From contig NZ_JASGBH010000001.1 of assembly GCF_030053395.1 (NCBI RefSeq), positions 1-64,000 on the forward strand: DNA of 64,000 bases, read 5' to 3'. Shown in pieces: positions 19,929 to 29,164 of the stretch; the first letter of the stretch is position 1, and each line of letters opens with the position of its first letter. The translations under genes and the position numbers were made by a program. The stretch comes from Limnohabitans lacus (GTDB lineage: Bacteria; Pseudomonadota; Gammaproteobacteria; Burkholderiales; Burkholderiaceae_C). A model generated the notes under the pieces. It was not told the origin of the DNA and did not search any database. It was given only the letters and a program-made list of their open reading frames with translations.

Positions 19929-21734
19929 TCAGAAAGTGCGTGGCTTGGGAGGCACGGTTTCGGCTGTCAGGGGCTTCATGCGCACGGGCTTGTAGGTCAG
20001 GCTGTTGTCGGCGCTGTGCCACAGGGTGTGCTTCATCCACTCGGCGTCGTTGCGGCCCAGTGGGCAAGTGGGGTGGGTCACATCGTGTTCGTAGTCGCGC
20101 ACCAAGTGAGCGCCACGGCACTCTTGACGGGCGGCGGCGCTCTCGATGGTCGCTTGTGCAGCTTCCATCAAGTTTTCCACTTCCAGCGCTTCGATGCGGG
20201 CGGTGTTGAACACTTTGGAGGTGTCCTTCAGACCGATGTTGGCCACGCGTGCGCGCAGTTCAGCGATCTTCTTGACGCCTTCGTCCATGACTTCTTGGCT
20301 GCGGAACACGCCAGCGTGGGCTTGCATGATGGCGCGCATGTCGTTGGCCACGTCTTGGGCGTATTCGCCGCTTTGAGCGCTTTCGAGGCGGTTCAGGCGG
20401 GCCAGCGTCAAGTCGGTGGCGTTGGCAGGCAGGTCCTGCACAGGGGTGCCGGGCTTGTTGTTGGCGATGATGTGGTCGCCAGCGGCCTTGCCGAAGACCA
20501 GCAGGTCCAGCAGCGAGTTGGTGCCCAGGCGGTTGGCGCCGTGCACCGACACGCAAGAGCATTCGCCCACAGCGTAAAGACCATTCACAGGACGGTCTTC
20601 ACCGTTCACGGTGTGCACCACTTGGCCGTTGATGTTGGTCGGGATGCCGCCCATCTGGTAGTGGATGGTGGGCACAACGGGGATGGGCTCGCGGGTCACG
20701 TCCACGTTGGCGAAGTTCACGCCAATTTCGTACACGGAAGGCAGACGTTTGTGGATGGTGTCGGCACCCAGGTGGTCCAGCTTCATGTGGATGTAGTCTT
20801 TGTTCGGACCGCAGCCGCGACCTTCCAGGATTTCTTGGCCCATGCAGCGGGACACGAAGTCACGTGGAGCCAAGTCTTTCAGTGTGGGCGCATAGCGCTC
20901 CATGAAGCGTTCGCCATTGCTGTTGAGCAAGATTGCGCCTTCGCCACGGCAGCCTTCGGTCAGCAGCACGCCAGCGCCGGCCACGCCGGTGGGGTGGAAC
21001 TGCCAGAATTCCATGTCTTGCAAGGCGATGCCCGCGCGGGCCGCCATGCCCAAGCCGTCACCGGTGTTGATGAAGGCGTTGGTGGACGATTGGTAAATGC
21101 GACCTGCACCGCCAGTGGCCAGCAAAACCGTCTTGGCTTGCAAGGTGTAGACCTCACCGGTCTCCATTTCGAGGGCGGTCACGCCCACGCAGTCGCCGGC
21201 TTCGTTGCGGATCAGGTCCAGTGCCATCCATTCCACAAAGAAGGTGGTGCGGGCGGCGACGTTGGCCTGGTACAAGGTGTGCAGCATGGCGTGACCGGTG
21301 CGGTCAGCGGCCGCGCAAGCGCGTTGCACCGGCTTTTCGCCGAAGTTGGCGGTGTGGCCGCCAAACGGACGTTGGTAAATGGTGCCGTCGGGATTGCGGT
21401 CGAAAGGCATGCCCATGTGCTCCAGGTCGTACACGACCTTGGGGGCTTCACGGCACATGAATTCAATGGCGTCCTGGTCGCCGAGCCAGTCGGAGCCCTT
21501 GACGGTGTCGTAGAAGTGGTATTCCCAGCTGTCTTCGCTCATGTTGCCCAGCGAAGCGGACACGCCGCCTTGCGCTGCCACGGTGTGCGAGCGGGTGGGG
21601 AATACTTTGGACAGGACGGCCACGTTCAGGCCTGCGCGGGCCAGTTGCAGCGAGGCACGCATGCCCGAACCACCGGCGCCGACGATCACGACGTCGAACT
21701 TGCGGTTGGAGATTTGATCTTTGGTGTAGCTCAT
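19929..21734 (-). CDS. sdhA: Succinate dehydrogenase flavoprotein subunit
   Basis: Oxidises succinate to fumarate on a covalently bound FAD. The protein has 601 residues. The dinucleotide fold is VVIVGAGGSGMRASLQLA near the N-terminus; the FAD-linking His is in PTRSHTVAAQGG near residue 51; the active-site segments GFHPTGVAGAG-like (FHPTGVAGAGVLLTEGCRGEG) and the C-terminal capping domain RQECRGAHLVRDYE and HTLWH are present. It lies 42 bp after sdhD and 31 bp before sdhB in the operon. Confidence 0.98.
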   Translation of the reverse strand: MSYTKDQISNRKFDVVIVGAGGSGMRASLQLARAGLNVAVLSKVFPTRSHTVAAQGGVSASLGNMSEDSWEYHFYDTVKGSDWLGDQDAIEFMCREAPKVVYDLEHMGMPFDRNPDGTIYQRPFGGHTANFGEKPVQRACAAADRTGHAMLHTLYQANVAARTTFFVEWMALDLIRNEAGDCVGVTALEMETGEVYTLQAKTVLLATGGAGRIYQSSTNAFINTGDGLGMAARAGIALQDMEFWQFHPTGVAGAGVLLTEGCRGEGAILLNSNGERFMERYAPTLKDLAPRDFVSRCMGQEILEGRGCGPNKDYIHMKLDHLGADTIHKRLPSVYEIGVNFANVDVTREPIPVVPTIHYQMGGIPTNINGQVVHTVNGEDRPVNGLYAVGECSCVSVHGANRLGTNSLLDLLVFGKAAGDHIIANNKPGTPVQDLPANATDLTLARLNRLESAQSGEYAQDVANDMRAIMQAHAGVFRSQEVMDEGVKKIAELRARVANIGLKDTSKVFNTARIEALEVENLMEAAQATIESAAARQECRGAHLVRDYEHDVTHPTCPLGRNDAEWMKHTLWHSADNSLTYKPVRMKPLTAETVPPKPRTF

Positions 21735-21776
21735 GTTTATCTATCTTTGTGTGAGGTCAACGCAAACGCAGGCGCA

Positions 21777-22142
21777 TTACACGCGCCACAGGGCTTGAAC
21801 AGCCCAGCCAGCGCAGCCGATCAGCCAAACCAGTGTGAAGACGTGCAAGACCAGGCGAACGGCCACGGGTTTGATGTAGTCCATCCAAATGTCGCGCATG
21901 CCCACCCACACGTGGTAGAGCAAAGCAACGATGACCGCTAAGGTCAAGAACTTCATCCATTGACTGGCAAACATGCCAGCCCATTGTTCGTAGCCAATGG
22001 GGCCGGAGGTGAAAATCACCTGGGCCAACAAGATCACAGTGAACAGGGCCATCAGGCCGCCTGTCACGCGCTGGGCCAGCCAGTCGCGAAAGCCATAACC
22101 AGCACCGGTGACGATGCGTTTGGAGCCGTAATTCACGGACAT
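21777..22142 (-). CDS. sdhD: Succinate dehydrogenase membrane anchor subunit
   Basis: Small membrane subunit that holds SdhAB to the inner membrane and shares the heme b and quinone site with SdhC. The protein has 121 residues with three hydrophobic helices (about 26-45, 60-80, 93-115). The conserved RVTGGLMALF (near residue 25) and the heme-ligand-type His in LYHVWVGMRDIWMDYIK (near 76) are visible. It is 32 bp after sdhC. Assignment rests on size, topology and position as much as on sequence. Confidence 0.93.
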   Translation of the reverse strand: MSVNYGSKRIVTGAGYGFRDWLAQRVTGGLMALFTVILLAQVIFTSGPIGYEQWAGMFASQWMKFLTLAVIVALLYHVWVGMRDIWMDYIKPVAVRLVLHVFTLVWLIGCAGWAVQALWRV

Positions 22143-22174
22143 AGGTCAGTTTCCTTTGGAGTAATGGGGGCTGA

Positions 22175-22606
22175 TCAGTACAGGCCGAACATCTTGGCGC
22201 CGAGGACGGCGGTCAAGGCGATGCTCAGGGCCAGAGTGACGATGGCGGAAGACTTGCCGAACTCTTTGGTCACGGCATGGCACACGTCCATGTACAAGTG
22301 GCGCAGGCCAGCGATGAAGTGGTGCAGGTAGGCCCAGATCAGGGCCAGGGCCACGAGCTTCATGAACCAGCCAGGCACAAAGCCGACGCCGATGTTGAAG
22401 GCGGCCGAGAACTTGGCGAAGGAGATTTCAGAAGTGATGGAGTTGTCAAACATCCAAATGATGAGGGGCATCAACAAAAACATCAGGAAACCGCTGATGC
22501 GGTGCAAGATCGAGACGATGCCAGCCACCGGCAAGCGGTAAGTGGGCAGGTCTTTCAGGGCGTTGATGTTGCGGAATTCAGGCCGCTTTCTGGCGAGTTC
22601 AGTCAT
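22175..22606 (-). CDS. sdhC: Succinate dehydrogenase cytochrome b556 subunit
   Basis: Membrane subunit of complex II with one axial heme ligand and part of the ubiquinone site. The protein has 143 residues and three hydrophobic helices. The family signature is clear: LPVAGIVSILHRISGFLMFL (about 27-46) and the second motif LHHFIAGLRHLYMDV (about 95-109) with the heme-binding His. It is the first gene of the sdh operon. The 129 bp upstream separate it from gntR on the same strand and contain no clear gene. Confidence 0.96.
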   Translation of the reverse strand: MTELARKRPEFRNINALKDLPTYRLPVAGIVSILHRISGFLMFLLMPLIIWMFDNSITSEISFAKFSAAFNIGVGFVPGWFMKLVALALIWAYLHHFIAGLRHLYMDVCHAVTKEFGKSSAIVTLALSIALTAVLGAKMFGLY

Positions 22607-22735
22607 GTTGGCACTTTCTGGGAGGTAACTCGGTTGTAATTTTGAATGACAAGCCGAAGGATTCTATTGCAACGCAGCAAACTGACATGATCATTGCAGG
22701 GTCATTGCTTGAAAAAAAGTTCGAACGTGCTTTTT

Positions 22736-23515
22736 TCAATTCAAAGCGTTGTGATAGTGGTGGCTGTCGGTGCGGTAAAAACCGCGGCGCAGCTCCATCG
22801 GGGTGTCGTTGTAGGTGTAGGCCACGCGTTCGACGCTTAAGAGCGGTGTGCTGCCTGGAACCTTGAGCAATTCGCTCTGGCTGGCATCGGGGAGCACCGC
22901 CCGAATTTTTTCATCAGCGCGGACCATGCGCACACCAAATTCGGTTTCAAACAAGGCGTACATCGGGCCGTGGTAGTCGGCCAGCCGTTCGGCGGTCAGG
23001 CCTTTGAAAGGGCCGCCGGGCAACCACAGGTCTTCCAAAATGGTCGGCACGCCGCCAAACGACAACACGCGGCGCACCTGCAGCACGGCGTCGCCCGTGC
23101 GCAAGGCCAAGGCGCGGGCGACCTCTGCGGTGGCGCGCAGCCGCTTGCAGTCGACGATTTCACGCTGGGCTGGGCCCTCGGTGTCCAGGTCACCTTGGTC
23201 AGGCACCAGTTTGAGGAAGCGGTACTGCACGTGCTGCTCGGCGTGGGTGGCCACAAAGGTGCCTTTGCCCTGACGGCGCACCAACAGGTTGTCGCTGGCC
23301 AGCTCGTCGATGGCTTTGCGCACAGTGCCTTGGCTCACCCGGTAGCGGGCGGCCAGTTCCATCTCGCTGGGGATGGATTCGCCAGGCTTCCATTCGCCCG
23401 ATTGCAGGCTTTGCAAAATCAAGCCTTTGATTTGTTGATACAGGGGGCTGAACGCGGGCGTGAGCGCCGGCGCATCGGAGGAGGGTGTATCGGCCAAGGG
23501 CGAGGTGTTGTTCAT
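22736..23515 (-). CDS. GntR/HutC-family transcriptional regulator
   Basis: 259 residues. An N-terminal winged helix (about 20-90) contains SGEWKPGESIPSEMELAARY and SQGTVRKAIDELASDNLLVRRQGKGTFV, the GntR DNA-binding signature. It is followed by a UTRA effector-binding domain (about 105-245) with RRVLSFGGVPTILEDLWLP and a closing RVAYTYNDTPMELRRGFYRTDSHHY. The gene lies between sdhC and mdh, divergent from mdh, so a role in controlling TCA-cycle genes is likely. A 12-bp palindrome fills the spacer of its own promoter, which suggests autoregulation. The effector is unknown; an organic acid or related metabolite would fit but is speculation. Confidence 0.93.
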   Translation of the reverse strand: MNNTSPLADTPSSDAPALTPAFSPLYQQIKGLILQSLQSGEWKPGESIPSEMELAARYRVSQGTVRKAIDELASDNLLVRRQGKGTFVATHAEQHVQYRFLKLVPDQGDLDTEGPAQREIVDCKRLRATAEVARALALRTGDAVLQVRRVLSFGGVPTILEDLWLPGGPFKGLTAERLADYHGPMYALFETEFGVRMVRADEKIRAVLPDASQSELLKVPGSTPLLSVERVAYTYNDTPMELRRGFYRTDSHHYHNALN

Positions 23516-23558
23516 GGGGGTGAATCCGGCACGTGGTCAGCATCGTGTCAGACGCGCA

Positions 23559-23586
23559 ATCATATCTTATATAAGACATAAGACAA
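23559..23586 (-). promoter_or_regulatory. gntR promoter with embedded palindromic operator
   Basis: On the minus strand: -35 TTGTCT (23581-23586), 16-bp spacer, -10 TATGAT (23559-23564). The palindrome TCTTATATAAGA (23565-23576) sits inside the spacer and abuts the -10, the position expected for a repressor. The same 15-bp core GTCTTATATAAGATA recurs at 38167-38181. Confidence 0.65.
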
Positions 23587-23587
23587 A

Positions 23588-23617
23588 TTGACGAATCAGG
23601 GTTTTCGCGGGTACACT
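23588..23617 (+). promoter_or_regulatory. Candidate mdh promoter
   Basis: TTGACG (23588-23593), 18-bp spacer, TACACT (23612-23617). The GntR palindrome at 23565-23576 ends 11 bp before the -35, so the same operator could influence mdh. The predicted leader is about 130 nt. Confidence 0.5.
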
Positions 23618-23755
23618 TGAAAGCTGTTTGCTTGCCCAGAGGTTGCGCGTGCGTGAGACCGAAGGGCGGGTCCGGTGTCCCGGACAGACCTGCTGGCAAC
23701 GACTGCTGGCTCAGGACTGCGACCACTTGTTTTCAACCTTCTGGAGTTATCCACC

Positions 23756-24739
23756 ATGAAAAAGCCCGTCCGCGTTGCCGTTACCGGCGCAGCAGGTCAA
23801 ATCGGTTATGCATTGTTGTTCCGCATCGCTTCTGGCGAAATGTTGGGCAAAGACCAGCCCGTCATTCTGCAATTGCTGGAAGTGCCTGTCGAAGGCCCTC
23901 AAAAAGCGCTCAAGGGCGTGATGATGGAATTGGAAGATTGCGCATTCCCATTGTTGGTGGGCATGGAAGCCCATGGCGACCCCATGACCGCATTCAAGGA
24001 TGTGGACTACGCTTTGTTGGTCGGTTCGCGTCCCCGTGGCCCCGGCATGGAGCGTGCTGAATTGCTCGCCATCAACGGCGCCATCTTCACGGCTCAAGGC
24101 AAGGCCCTGAACGCCGTGGCTTCGCGCGACGTGAAAGTTTTGGTCGTGGGCAACCCCGCCAACACCAACGCCTACATCGCCATGAAGGCCGCGCCTGACC
24201 TCAAGCCCGGCAACTTCACCGCCATGCTGCGTTTGGACCACAACCGCGCTGCTTCGCAAATCGCCGCCAAGACCGGCAAAGCCGTGGCCGACATCGAAAA
24301 ACTGTGCGTATGGGGCAACCACTCGCCCACCATGTACGCCGACTACCGTTTCGCCACCATCAAGGGCGAATCCGTCAAGGCCATGATCAACGACCAGGAA
24401 TGGAACGCCAACGTGTTCCTGCCCACCGTCGGCAAGCGTGGCGCGGCCATCATCGAAGCCCGTGGCCTGTCCTCGGCTGCTTCGGCTGCCAATGCGGCCA
24501 TCGACCACATGCGCGACTGGGCCTTGGGTACCAACGGCAAGTGGGTCACCATGGGTATCCCATCGCAAGGCTGGTATGGCATTCCTAAAGATGTCATGTT
24601 CGGCTTCCCCGTCACCTGCGAAAACGGCGAATACAAAGTCGTGGAAGGTCTGGAAATCGACGCCTTCAGCCAAGGCTGCATCGACAAGACTCTGAAAGAG
24701 TTGACCGATGAGCAAGCGGGCGTTGCCCACTTGATCTGA
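23756..24739 (+). CDS. mdh: Malate dehydrogenase (NAD)
   Basis: Interconverts malate and oxaloacetate in the TCA cycle. The ATG at 23756 ([18 protein letters not shown]) gives 327 residues, normal for the betaproteobacterial LDH-like MDH; an upstream extension has no family sequence. The NAD-binding GAAGQIGY is at 11-18, substrate arginines in [20 protein letters not shown] near residue 160, and the catalytic His in WGNHSPTMY near 187. It is divergent from gntR and followed within 21 bp by a CitE-like gene, so the two are probably co-transcribed. Confidence 0.98.
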   Translation: MKKPVRVAVTGAAGQIGYALLFRIASGEMLGKDQPVILQLLEVPVEGPQKALKGVMMELEDCAFPLLVGMEAHGDPMTAFKDVDYALLVGSRPRGPGMERAELLAINGAIFTAQGKALNAVASRDVKVLVVGNPANTNAYIAMKAAPDLKPGNFTAMLRLDHNRAASQIAAKTGKAVADIEKLCVWGNHSPTMYADYRFATIKGESVKAMINDQEWNANVFLPTVGKRGAAIIEARGLSSAASAANAAIDHMRDWALGTNGKWVTMGIPSQGWYGIPKDVMFGFPVTCENGEYKVVEGLEIDAFSQGCIDKTLKELTDEQAGVAHLI

Positions 24740-24759
24740 TTCTCGAGACGAGTAACTCA

Positions 24760-25776
24760 GTGAGCCATCCTCGCGACGTTCTGTTGGGTGCGCAAGCCGG
24801 TCGCATTTTGCTGCCGGTTTGTGACCACTACAGCGGTGTCGAAGCGAGGATGCGCAAAAGCCTGCAGCTGCAGGCCGAGATGGCGCAGGAGTTCGGTACC
24901 TGCGTCTTCGATGTCACCCTGGACTGCGAAGATGGCGCCCCAGTCGGTGGCGAAGCCGAACACGCTGCACTGGTCACCGAATTGGCGCTGACCACGACCG
25001 CAGCGCGACCCGACGCCCGCGTGGCCGTGCGCGTCCACCCCGTAGATCACCCCAGCTTTGAGGCCGACATGGCGCTCATTGCCGGCCAGGCCGGTTCATG
25101 CTTGTCGCACATCATGGTGCCCAAGGTGGAGACCGTGGCCGATGTCGAGCGCGCCCAAGCCGCATTGCTGCAAGCGGGCGCGGCCGATCTGCCCTTGCAT
25201 GTCCTGATCGAGTCGCCCGGTGCCGTGCACCGCGCTTTTGACATCGCTGCCCATCCGCGTGTGCAGTCGATCAGTTTTGGCCTGATGGACTTTGTCTCAG
25301 CCCACGCCGGCGCGATTCCTGCCGAGGGCATGGGGATCGAAGGCCAATTCACGCATCCCTTGGTCTTGCGCGCCAAGATGGACATCGCCAGCGCCTGTCA
25401 TGCTTATGGCAAGGTGCCCTCGCATTGCGTGGTCACCGAATTCAAGAACACCGATGCGATCCGCATGGCGGCTCAAAAAGCCGCCCGTGAGCTGGGCTAC
25501 ACCCGCATGTGGAGCATCCACCCCGATCAGATCCGCCCCATCTTGGAGGCCATGGCCCCCAGCGAAGCGCAGATCGATCAGGCCAGCACCATCATCTTGG
25601 CGGCCCATGCGGCCCAATGGGCGCCCATCAGCCATGCCGGTCAATTGCATGACCGCGCCAGTTACCGTTTCTTTTGGCAGTTGCTCGAGCGTGCGCACCA
25701 GACCGGTCGCCGCTTGCCAGCGCAAATCCAGTTGTTTTTGGCAGAGGCGGGTGCATCGACCCGGTGGCCGGCATGA
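24760..25776 (+). CDS. HpcH/HpaI-CitE family lyase (CoA-ester lyase-like)
   Basis: 338 residues starting at GTG 24760. The TIM-barrel fold of the citrate lyase beta/malyl-CoA lyase superfamily is recognisable from VTLDCEDGAPVG (about 50-61), MVPKVETVADV (about 125), LIESPGAVHRAFDIA and SFGLMDFVSA, where the Glu and Asp bind Mg, and WSIHPDQIRPI near residue 250. The citrate lyase alpha and gamma genes are absent, so true citrate lyase is unlikely; a malyl-CoA-type or citramalyl-CoA-type lyase or thioesterase is more plausible. It lies between mdh and acnB and overlaps the next gene by 4 bp (ATGA). The exact substrate cannot be read from the sequence. Confidence 0.85.
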   Translation: MSHPRDVLLGAQAGRILLPVCDHYSGVEARMRKSLQLQAEMAQEFGTCVFDVTLDCEDGAPVGGEAEHAALVTELALTTTAARPDARVAVRVHPVDHPSFEADMALIAGQAGSCLSHIMVPKVETVADVERAQAALLQAGAADLPLHVLIESPGAVHRAFDIAAHPRVQSISFGLMDFVSAHAGAIPAEGMGIEGQFTHPLVLRAKMDIASACHAYGKVPSHCVVTEFKNTDAIRMAAQKAARELGYTRMWSIHPDQIRPILEAMAPSEAQIDQASTIILAAHAAQWAPISHAGQLHDRASYRFFWQLLERAHQTGRRLPAQIQLFLAEAGASTRWPA

Positions 25777-26414
25777 AGCGCTGGACACGCTCTTTCGCAA
25801 TCCACATCTTGGGTGGCGTGATCGCCTGTTTGTCGCTGTCTTTGCAGGCGGCGCAGCCCCAGCCTGCGGTTAAACCGCAACCCAAGAAAGTGGCCAAACC
25901 CCAGCCACAGCTGCACAAAGCGGCAAGCCTGAAGGTTCAGGCCGCCAAACCAGCCCCTGCCAAGTCAGCGGCCTGGGTCAAGCCGGCTGCCGTGGCCTTG
26001 CCTTTGATGGCCGCGCCTGCTGCGTTGGCGGCCATGCCGTCCTTGGACAACTCTTTGACCGATGAAGCGCTGGCCATTGCCGAGCGCGTTCACAAAGGTC
26101 ACTTGGCCTGCGAGTTGGGCGCCTTTGTGCGTTTGGAGTCCGACGAATCACGCCCAGGCTTTTTTCACCTCCATGGCAAAGGCTTTCGCTACCACATGCA
26201 CCCCGTGAGCACTTCGACCGGCGCCATTCGCCTGGAAGACAAGAAGGCCGGTGCCGTGTGGCTGCAACTGGCCAACAAGTCCATGCTGATGGACCAAAAA
26301 AGAGGGCGCCGCATGGCCGATGAATGTGCGCACCCTGAGCAAATGGCCTTTGCGCAAGACATGAAACACAACCCACCCCCCAAGCTGTTCGATACGACCG
26401 GCATGGGCCGATAA
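25773..26414 (+). CDS. Exported protein of unknown function
   Basis: 213 residues from the ATG at 25773, which overlaps the previous stop (ATGA). A signal peptide is evident: MKRWTRSF, then a hydrophobic stretch and SLQAAQ near residue 27. A low-complexity Pro/Lys/Ala/Gln-rich linker follows (about 28-65), then a second Ala-rich hydrophobic piece (about 70-85) and a soluble domain with AERVHKGHLACELGAFVRL, GFFHLHGKGFRYHM and KAGAVWLQLANKSMLMD. I recognise no catalytic motif. Sandwiched between the lyase and acnB, it is probably part of that operon. Periplasmic location is inferred from the signal peptide. Confidence 0.8.
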   Translation: MKRWTRSFAIHILGGVIACLSLSLQAAQPQPAVKPQPKKVAKPQPQLHKAASLKVQAAKPAPAKSAAWVKPAAVALPLMAAPAALAAMPSLDNSLTDEALAIAERVHKGHLACELGAFVRLESDESRPGFFHLHGKGFRYHMHPVSTSTGAIRLEDKKAGAVWLQLANKSMLMDQKRGRRMADECAHPEQMAFAQDMKHNPPPKLFDTTGMGR

Positions 26415-26446
26415 CCCTTTGATTTTGTTTGACCGGAGAAAAAACC

Positions 26447-29038
26447 ATGTTGAAAGCCTACCGTGAACACGCAGCCGAACGCGCTGCAATGGGCATCCCA
26501 GCCTTGCCGCTGGACGCCAAGCAAGTTGCCGACTTGATCGAGCTGATCAAGAACCCGCCTGCTGGCGAAGATGCGTTCTTGATGGATTTGTTGACCCACC
26601 GCGTGCCCCCTGGTGTGGACGATGCTGCCAAGGTCAAAGCTTCTTTCCTGGCCGCTGTGGCGCACGGTGAAGTCCAAGTGGGCTTGATCTCCAAGTCCAA
26701 AGCCACCGAGCTCTTGGGCACCATGGTGGGTGGCTACAACGTGCACCCCCTGATCGAGTTGCTGGACGACGCTGAAGTCGCTGGCGTGGCCGCTGAAGCC
26801 CTCAAAAAGACTTTGTTGATGTTCGACTTCTTCAACGATGTCGCTGAAAAAGCCAAGGCCGGCAATGCCAAAGCCAAGGACGTCATGCAAAGCTGGGCCA
26901 ATGCCGAGTGGTTCACCACCCGTCCTGAAGTCGAGAAAAAAATCACCGTCACCGTGTTCAAGGTGCCTGGCGAGACCAACACCGACGACCTGTCGCCAGC
27001 GCCCGACGCCTGGAGCCGTCCTGACATCCCATTGCACTACCTGGCGATGTTGAAAAACACCCGCGAAGGCGCAGCGTTCAAGCCCGAAGAAGACGGCAAG
27101 CGCGGCCCGATGCAGTTCATCGACGACCTGAAGAAAAAAGGCAATCTGGTGGCTTACGTTGGTGACGTGGTCGGTACAGGTTCCAGCCGCAAGTCGGCCA
27201 CCAACAGCGTGATCTGGGCCACAGGCCAGGACATCCCCTTTGTGCCCAACAAGCGCTTCGGTGGCGTGACTTTGGGTGGCAAGATCGCCCCGATCTTCTT
27301 CAACACGCAAGAAGACTCTGGCTCTTTGCCAATCGAAGTCGATGTGTCCAAGCTCGAAATGGGCGACGTGATCGACATCCTGCCCTACGACGGCAAGATC
27401 GTGAAAGACGGCGCGACCGTGGCCGAGTTCAAACTCAAGAGCGACGTGTTGTTTGACGAAGTGCGTGCCGGTGGCCGTATCAACCTGATCATCGGCCGCA
27501 GCTTGACCGCCAAGGCCCGCGAATTCCTGGGTCTGCCAGCATCGACCCTGTTCCGTCTGCCCACAGCACCTGCTTCCTCCAAAGCCGGTTTCACGCTGGC
27601 CCAGAAGATGGTTGGCCGTGCGGTCGGTTTGCCAGAAGGCCAGGGCGTTCGTCCCGGCACTTACTGCGAACCCAAGATGACCACCGTGGGCTCGCAAGAC
27701 ACCACCGGCCCCATGACCCGTGACGAACTGAAAGACCTGGCCTGCCTGGGCTTCTCGGCCGACATGGTCATGCAGTCCTTCTGCCACACCGCCGCTTACC
27801 CCAAGCCCGTGGACGTCAAGACCCACCGCGAACTGCCTGCTTTCATCAGCAACCGTGGTGGCGTGGCCCTGCGTCCTGGCGATGGCGTGATCCACTCTTG
27901 GTTGAACCGTTTGTTGTTGCCTGACACCGTCGGTACTGGTGGCGACTCGCACACCCGTTTCCCCATCGGTATCAGCTTCCCTGCTGGCTCCGGTCTGGTG
28001 GCTTTTGGTGCGGCCACAGGCGTGATGCCTTTGGACATGCCCGAGTCCATCCTGGTTCGCTTCAAAGGCGAAATGCAGCCTGGCGTGACATTGCGCGACT
28101 TGGTACACGCGATTCCTTTGTACGCCATCAAGCAAGGTTTGTTGACGGTGGCCAAGGCCGGCAAGATCAACGAATTCTCTGGCCGCATCTTGGAAATCGA
28201 AGGCCTGCCCAACCTCAAGGTCGAGCAAGCGTTTGAGTTGTCTGACGCTTCGGCCGAGCGCTCTGCCGCGGGTTGCACGATCAAGCTCAACAAAGAGCCC
28301 GTGCAGGAATACCTGAAGTCGAACGTGGTTCTGATGAAGAACATGATCGCCGACGGCTACGCCGACGCACGCACTTTGGCGCGCCGCATCGAGAAGGTCG
28401 AAGCTTGGTTGGCCGCGCCCAATTTGCTCGAAGCCGACAAAGACGCCGAGTACGCCCACATCATCGAGATCGATTTGGCCGACATCAAAGAGCCGATCGT
28501 GTGCTGCCCCAACGATCCCGATGACGCCAAGTTCCTGTCGGAAGTGGCGGGCACCAAGATCGACGAAGCCTTCATCGGTTCTTGCATGACCAACATCGGT
28601 CACTTCCGCGCCGCAGCCAAGCTGCTGGGCGGCCAGCGCGACATCCCCGTCAAGCTGTGGGTGGCACCTCCAACGAAGATGGACGAGAGCGAGTTGATCA
28701 AAGAAGGTCACTACGCTGCATTCGGCACGGCCGGTGCCCGCACCGAAATGCCCGGCTGCTCGCTGTGCATGGGCAACCAAGCCCAAGTGCGCGAAGGCGC
28801 GACGGTGGTGTCCACTTCGACCCGTAACTTCCCCAACCGTCTGGGCAAGAACACCAACGTGTTCCTCGCCTCGGCCGAGTTGGCCGCCATCACCTCCAAG
28901 ATGGGCCAATTCCCCACCGTGGCCGAGTACCACCAAGCCATGGGCGTGGTGAACAAGGACGGCGAAGCCATCTACAAGTACCTCAACTTCAACCAGATTG
29001 ATGAGTACGTGGAAACCGCCAAAGGCGTGACCGCCTGA
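26447..29038 (+). CDS. acnB: Aconitate hydratase B
   Basis: Isomerises citrate and isocitrate; in many bacteria it also acts on 2-methylcitrate intermediates and binds mRNA when the cluster is lost. The ATG at 26447 ([16 protein letters not shown]) has a GGAGA ribosome site and gives 863 residues, the AcnB length. The domain order is that of AcnB: N-terminal HEAT-like domain (1-160), swivel domain ([16 protein letters not shown] near 240), then the three aconitase domains. The [4Fe-4S] ligands are Cys713 ([10 protein letters not shown]), Cys771 and Cys774 (GCSLCMGN). It ends the mdh cluster with a strong terminator. Confidence 0.98.
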   Translation: MLKAYREHAAERAAMGIPALPLDAKQVADLIELIKNPPAGEDAFLMDLLTHRVPPGVDDAAKVKASFLAAVAHGEVQVGLISKSKATELLGTMVGGYNVHPLIELLDDAEVAGVAAEALKKTLLMFDFFNDVAEKAKAGNAKAKDVMQSWANAEWFTTRPEVEKKITVTVFKVPGETNTDDLSPAPDAWSRPDIPLHYLAMLKNTREGAAFKPEEDGKRGPMQFIDDLKKKGNLVAYVGDVVGTGSSRKSATNSVIWATGQDIPFVPNKRFGGVTLGGKIAPIFFNTQEDSGSLPIEVDVSKLEMGDVIDILPYDGKIVKDGATVAEFKLKSDVLFDEVRAGGRINLIIGRSLTAKAREFLGLPASTLFRLPTAPASSKAGFTLAQKMVGRAVGLPEGQGVRPGTYCEPKMTTVGSQDTTGPMTRDELKDLACLGFSADMVMQSFCHTAAYPKPVDVKTHRELPAFISNRGGVALRPGDGVIHSWLNRLLLPDTVGTGGDSHTRFPIGISFPAGSGLVAFGAATGVMPLDMPESILVRFKGEMQPGVTLRDLVHAIPLYAIKQGLLTVAKAGKINEFSGRILEIEGLPNLKVEQAFELSDASAERSAAGCTIKLNKEPVQEYLKSNVVLMKNMIADGYADARTLARRIEKVEAWLAAPNLLEADKDAEYAHIIEIDLADIKEPIVCCPNDPDDAKFLSEVAGTKIDEAFIGSCMTNIGHFRAAAKLLGGQRDIPVKLWVAPPTKMDESELIKEGHYAAFGTAGARTEMPGCSLCMGNQAQVREGATVVSTSTRNFPNRLGKNTNVFLASAELAAITSKMGQFPTVAEYHQAMGVVNKDGEAIYKYLNFNQIDEYVETAKGVTA

Positions 29039-29056
29039 TCAACCCCGTGTTGAATC

Positions 29057-29093
29057 AAGCCCTGCCGGTGCAAGCCGGCAGGGCTTTTTTCTT
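29057..29093 (+). terminator. Terminator of acnB
   Basis: AAGCCCTGCCGG (29057-29068) pairs over 12 bp with CCGGCAGGGCTT (29075-29086), followed by a T-run (TTTTTTCTT). Confidence 0.95.
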
Positions 29094-29164
29094 GTCCGCG
29101 CAGGTGACAAGCCAGTCAGGGCTTTGGGTTTAGGCTTGTGCCATCACCACATGGAAGGCCGGTC

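Noticed and set aside
19878..21941. A 687-codon open frame on the plus strand opposite sdhA
   Set aside because: Composition is dominated by Gly, Val and His as expected for an antisense shadow; sdhA on the other strand is fully accounted for.
22607..22735. A gene or structured RNA between gntR and sdhC
   Set aside because: 129 bp with only a weak AAAAAAG-type inverted repeat (AAAAAAGCACGTTCGAACTT on the minus strand); no convincing promoter pair or ORF. A TAGAAT -10-like box alone is not enough.
26189..28936. A 915-codon open frame on the minus strand opposite acnB
   Set aside because: Antisense shadow of acnB, which has complete motifs and start signal.
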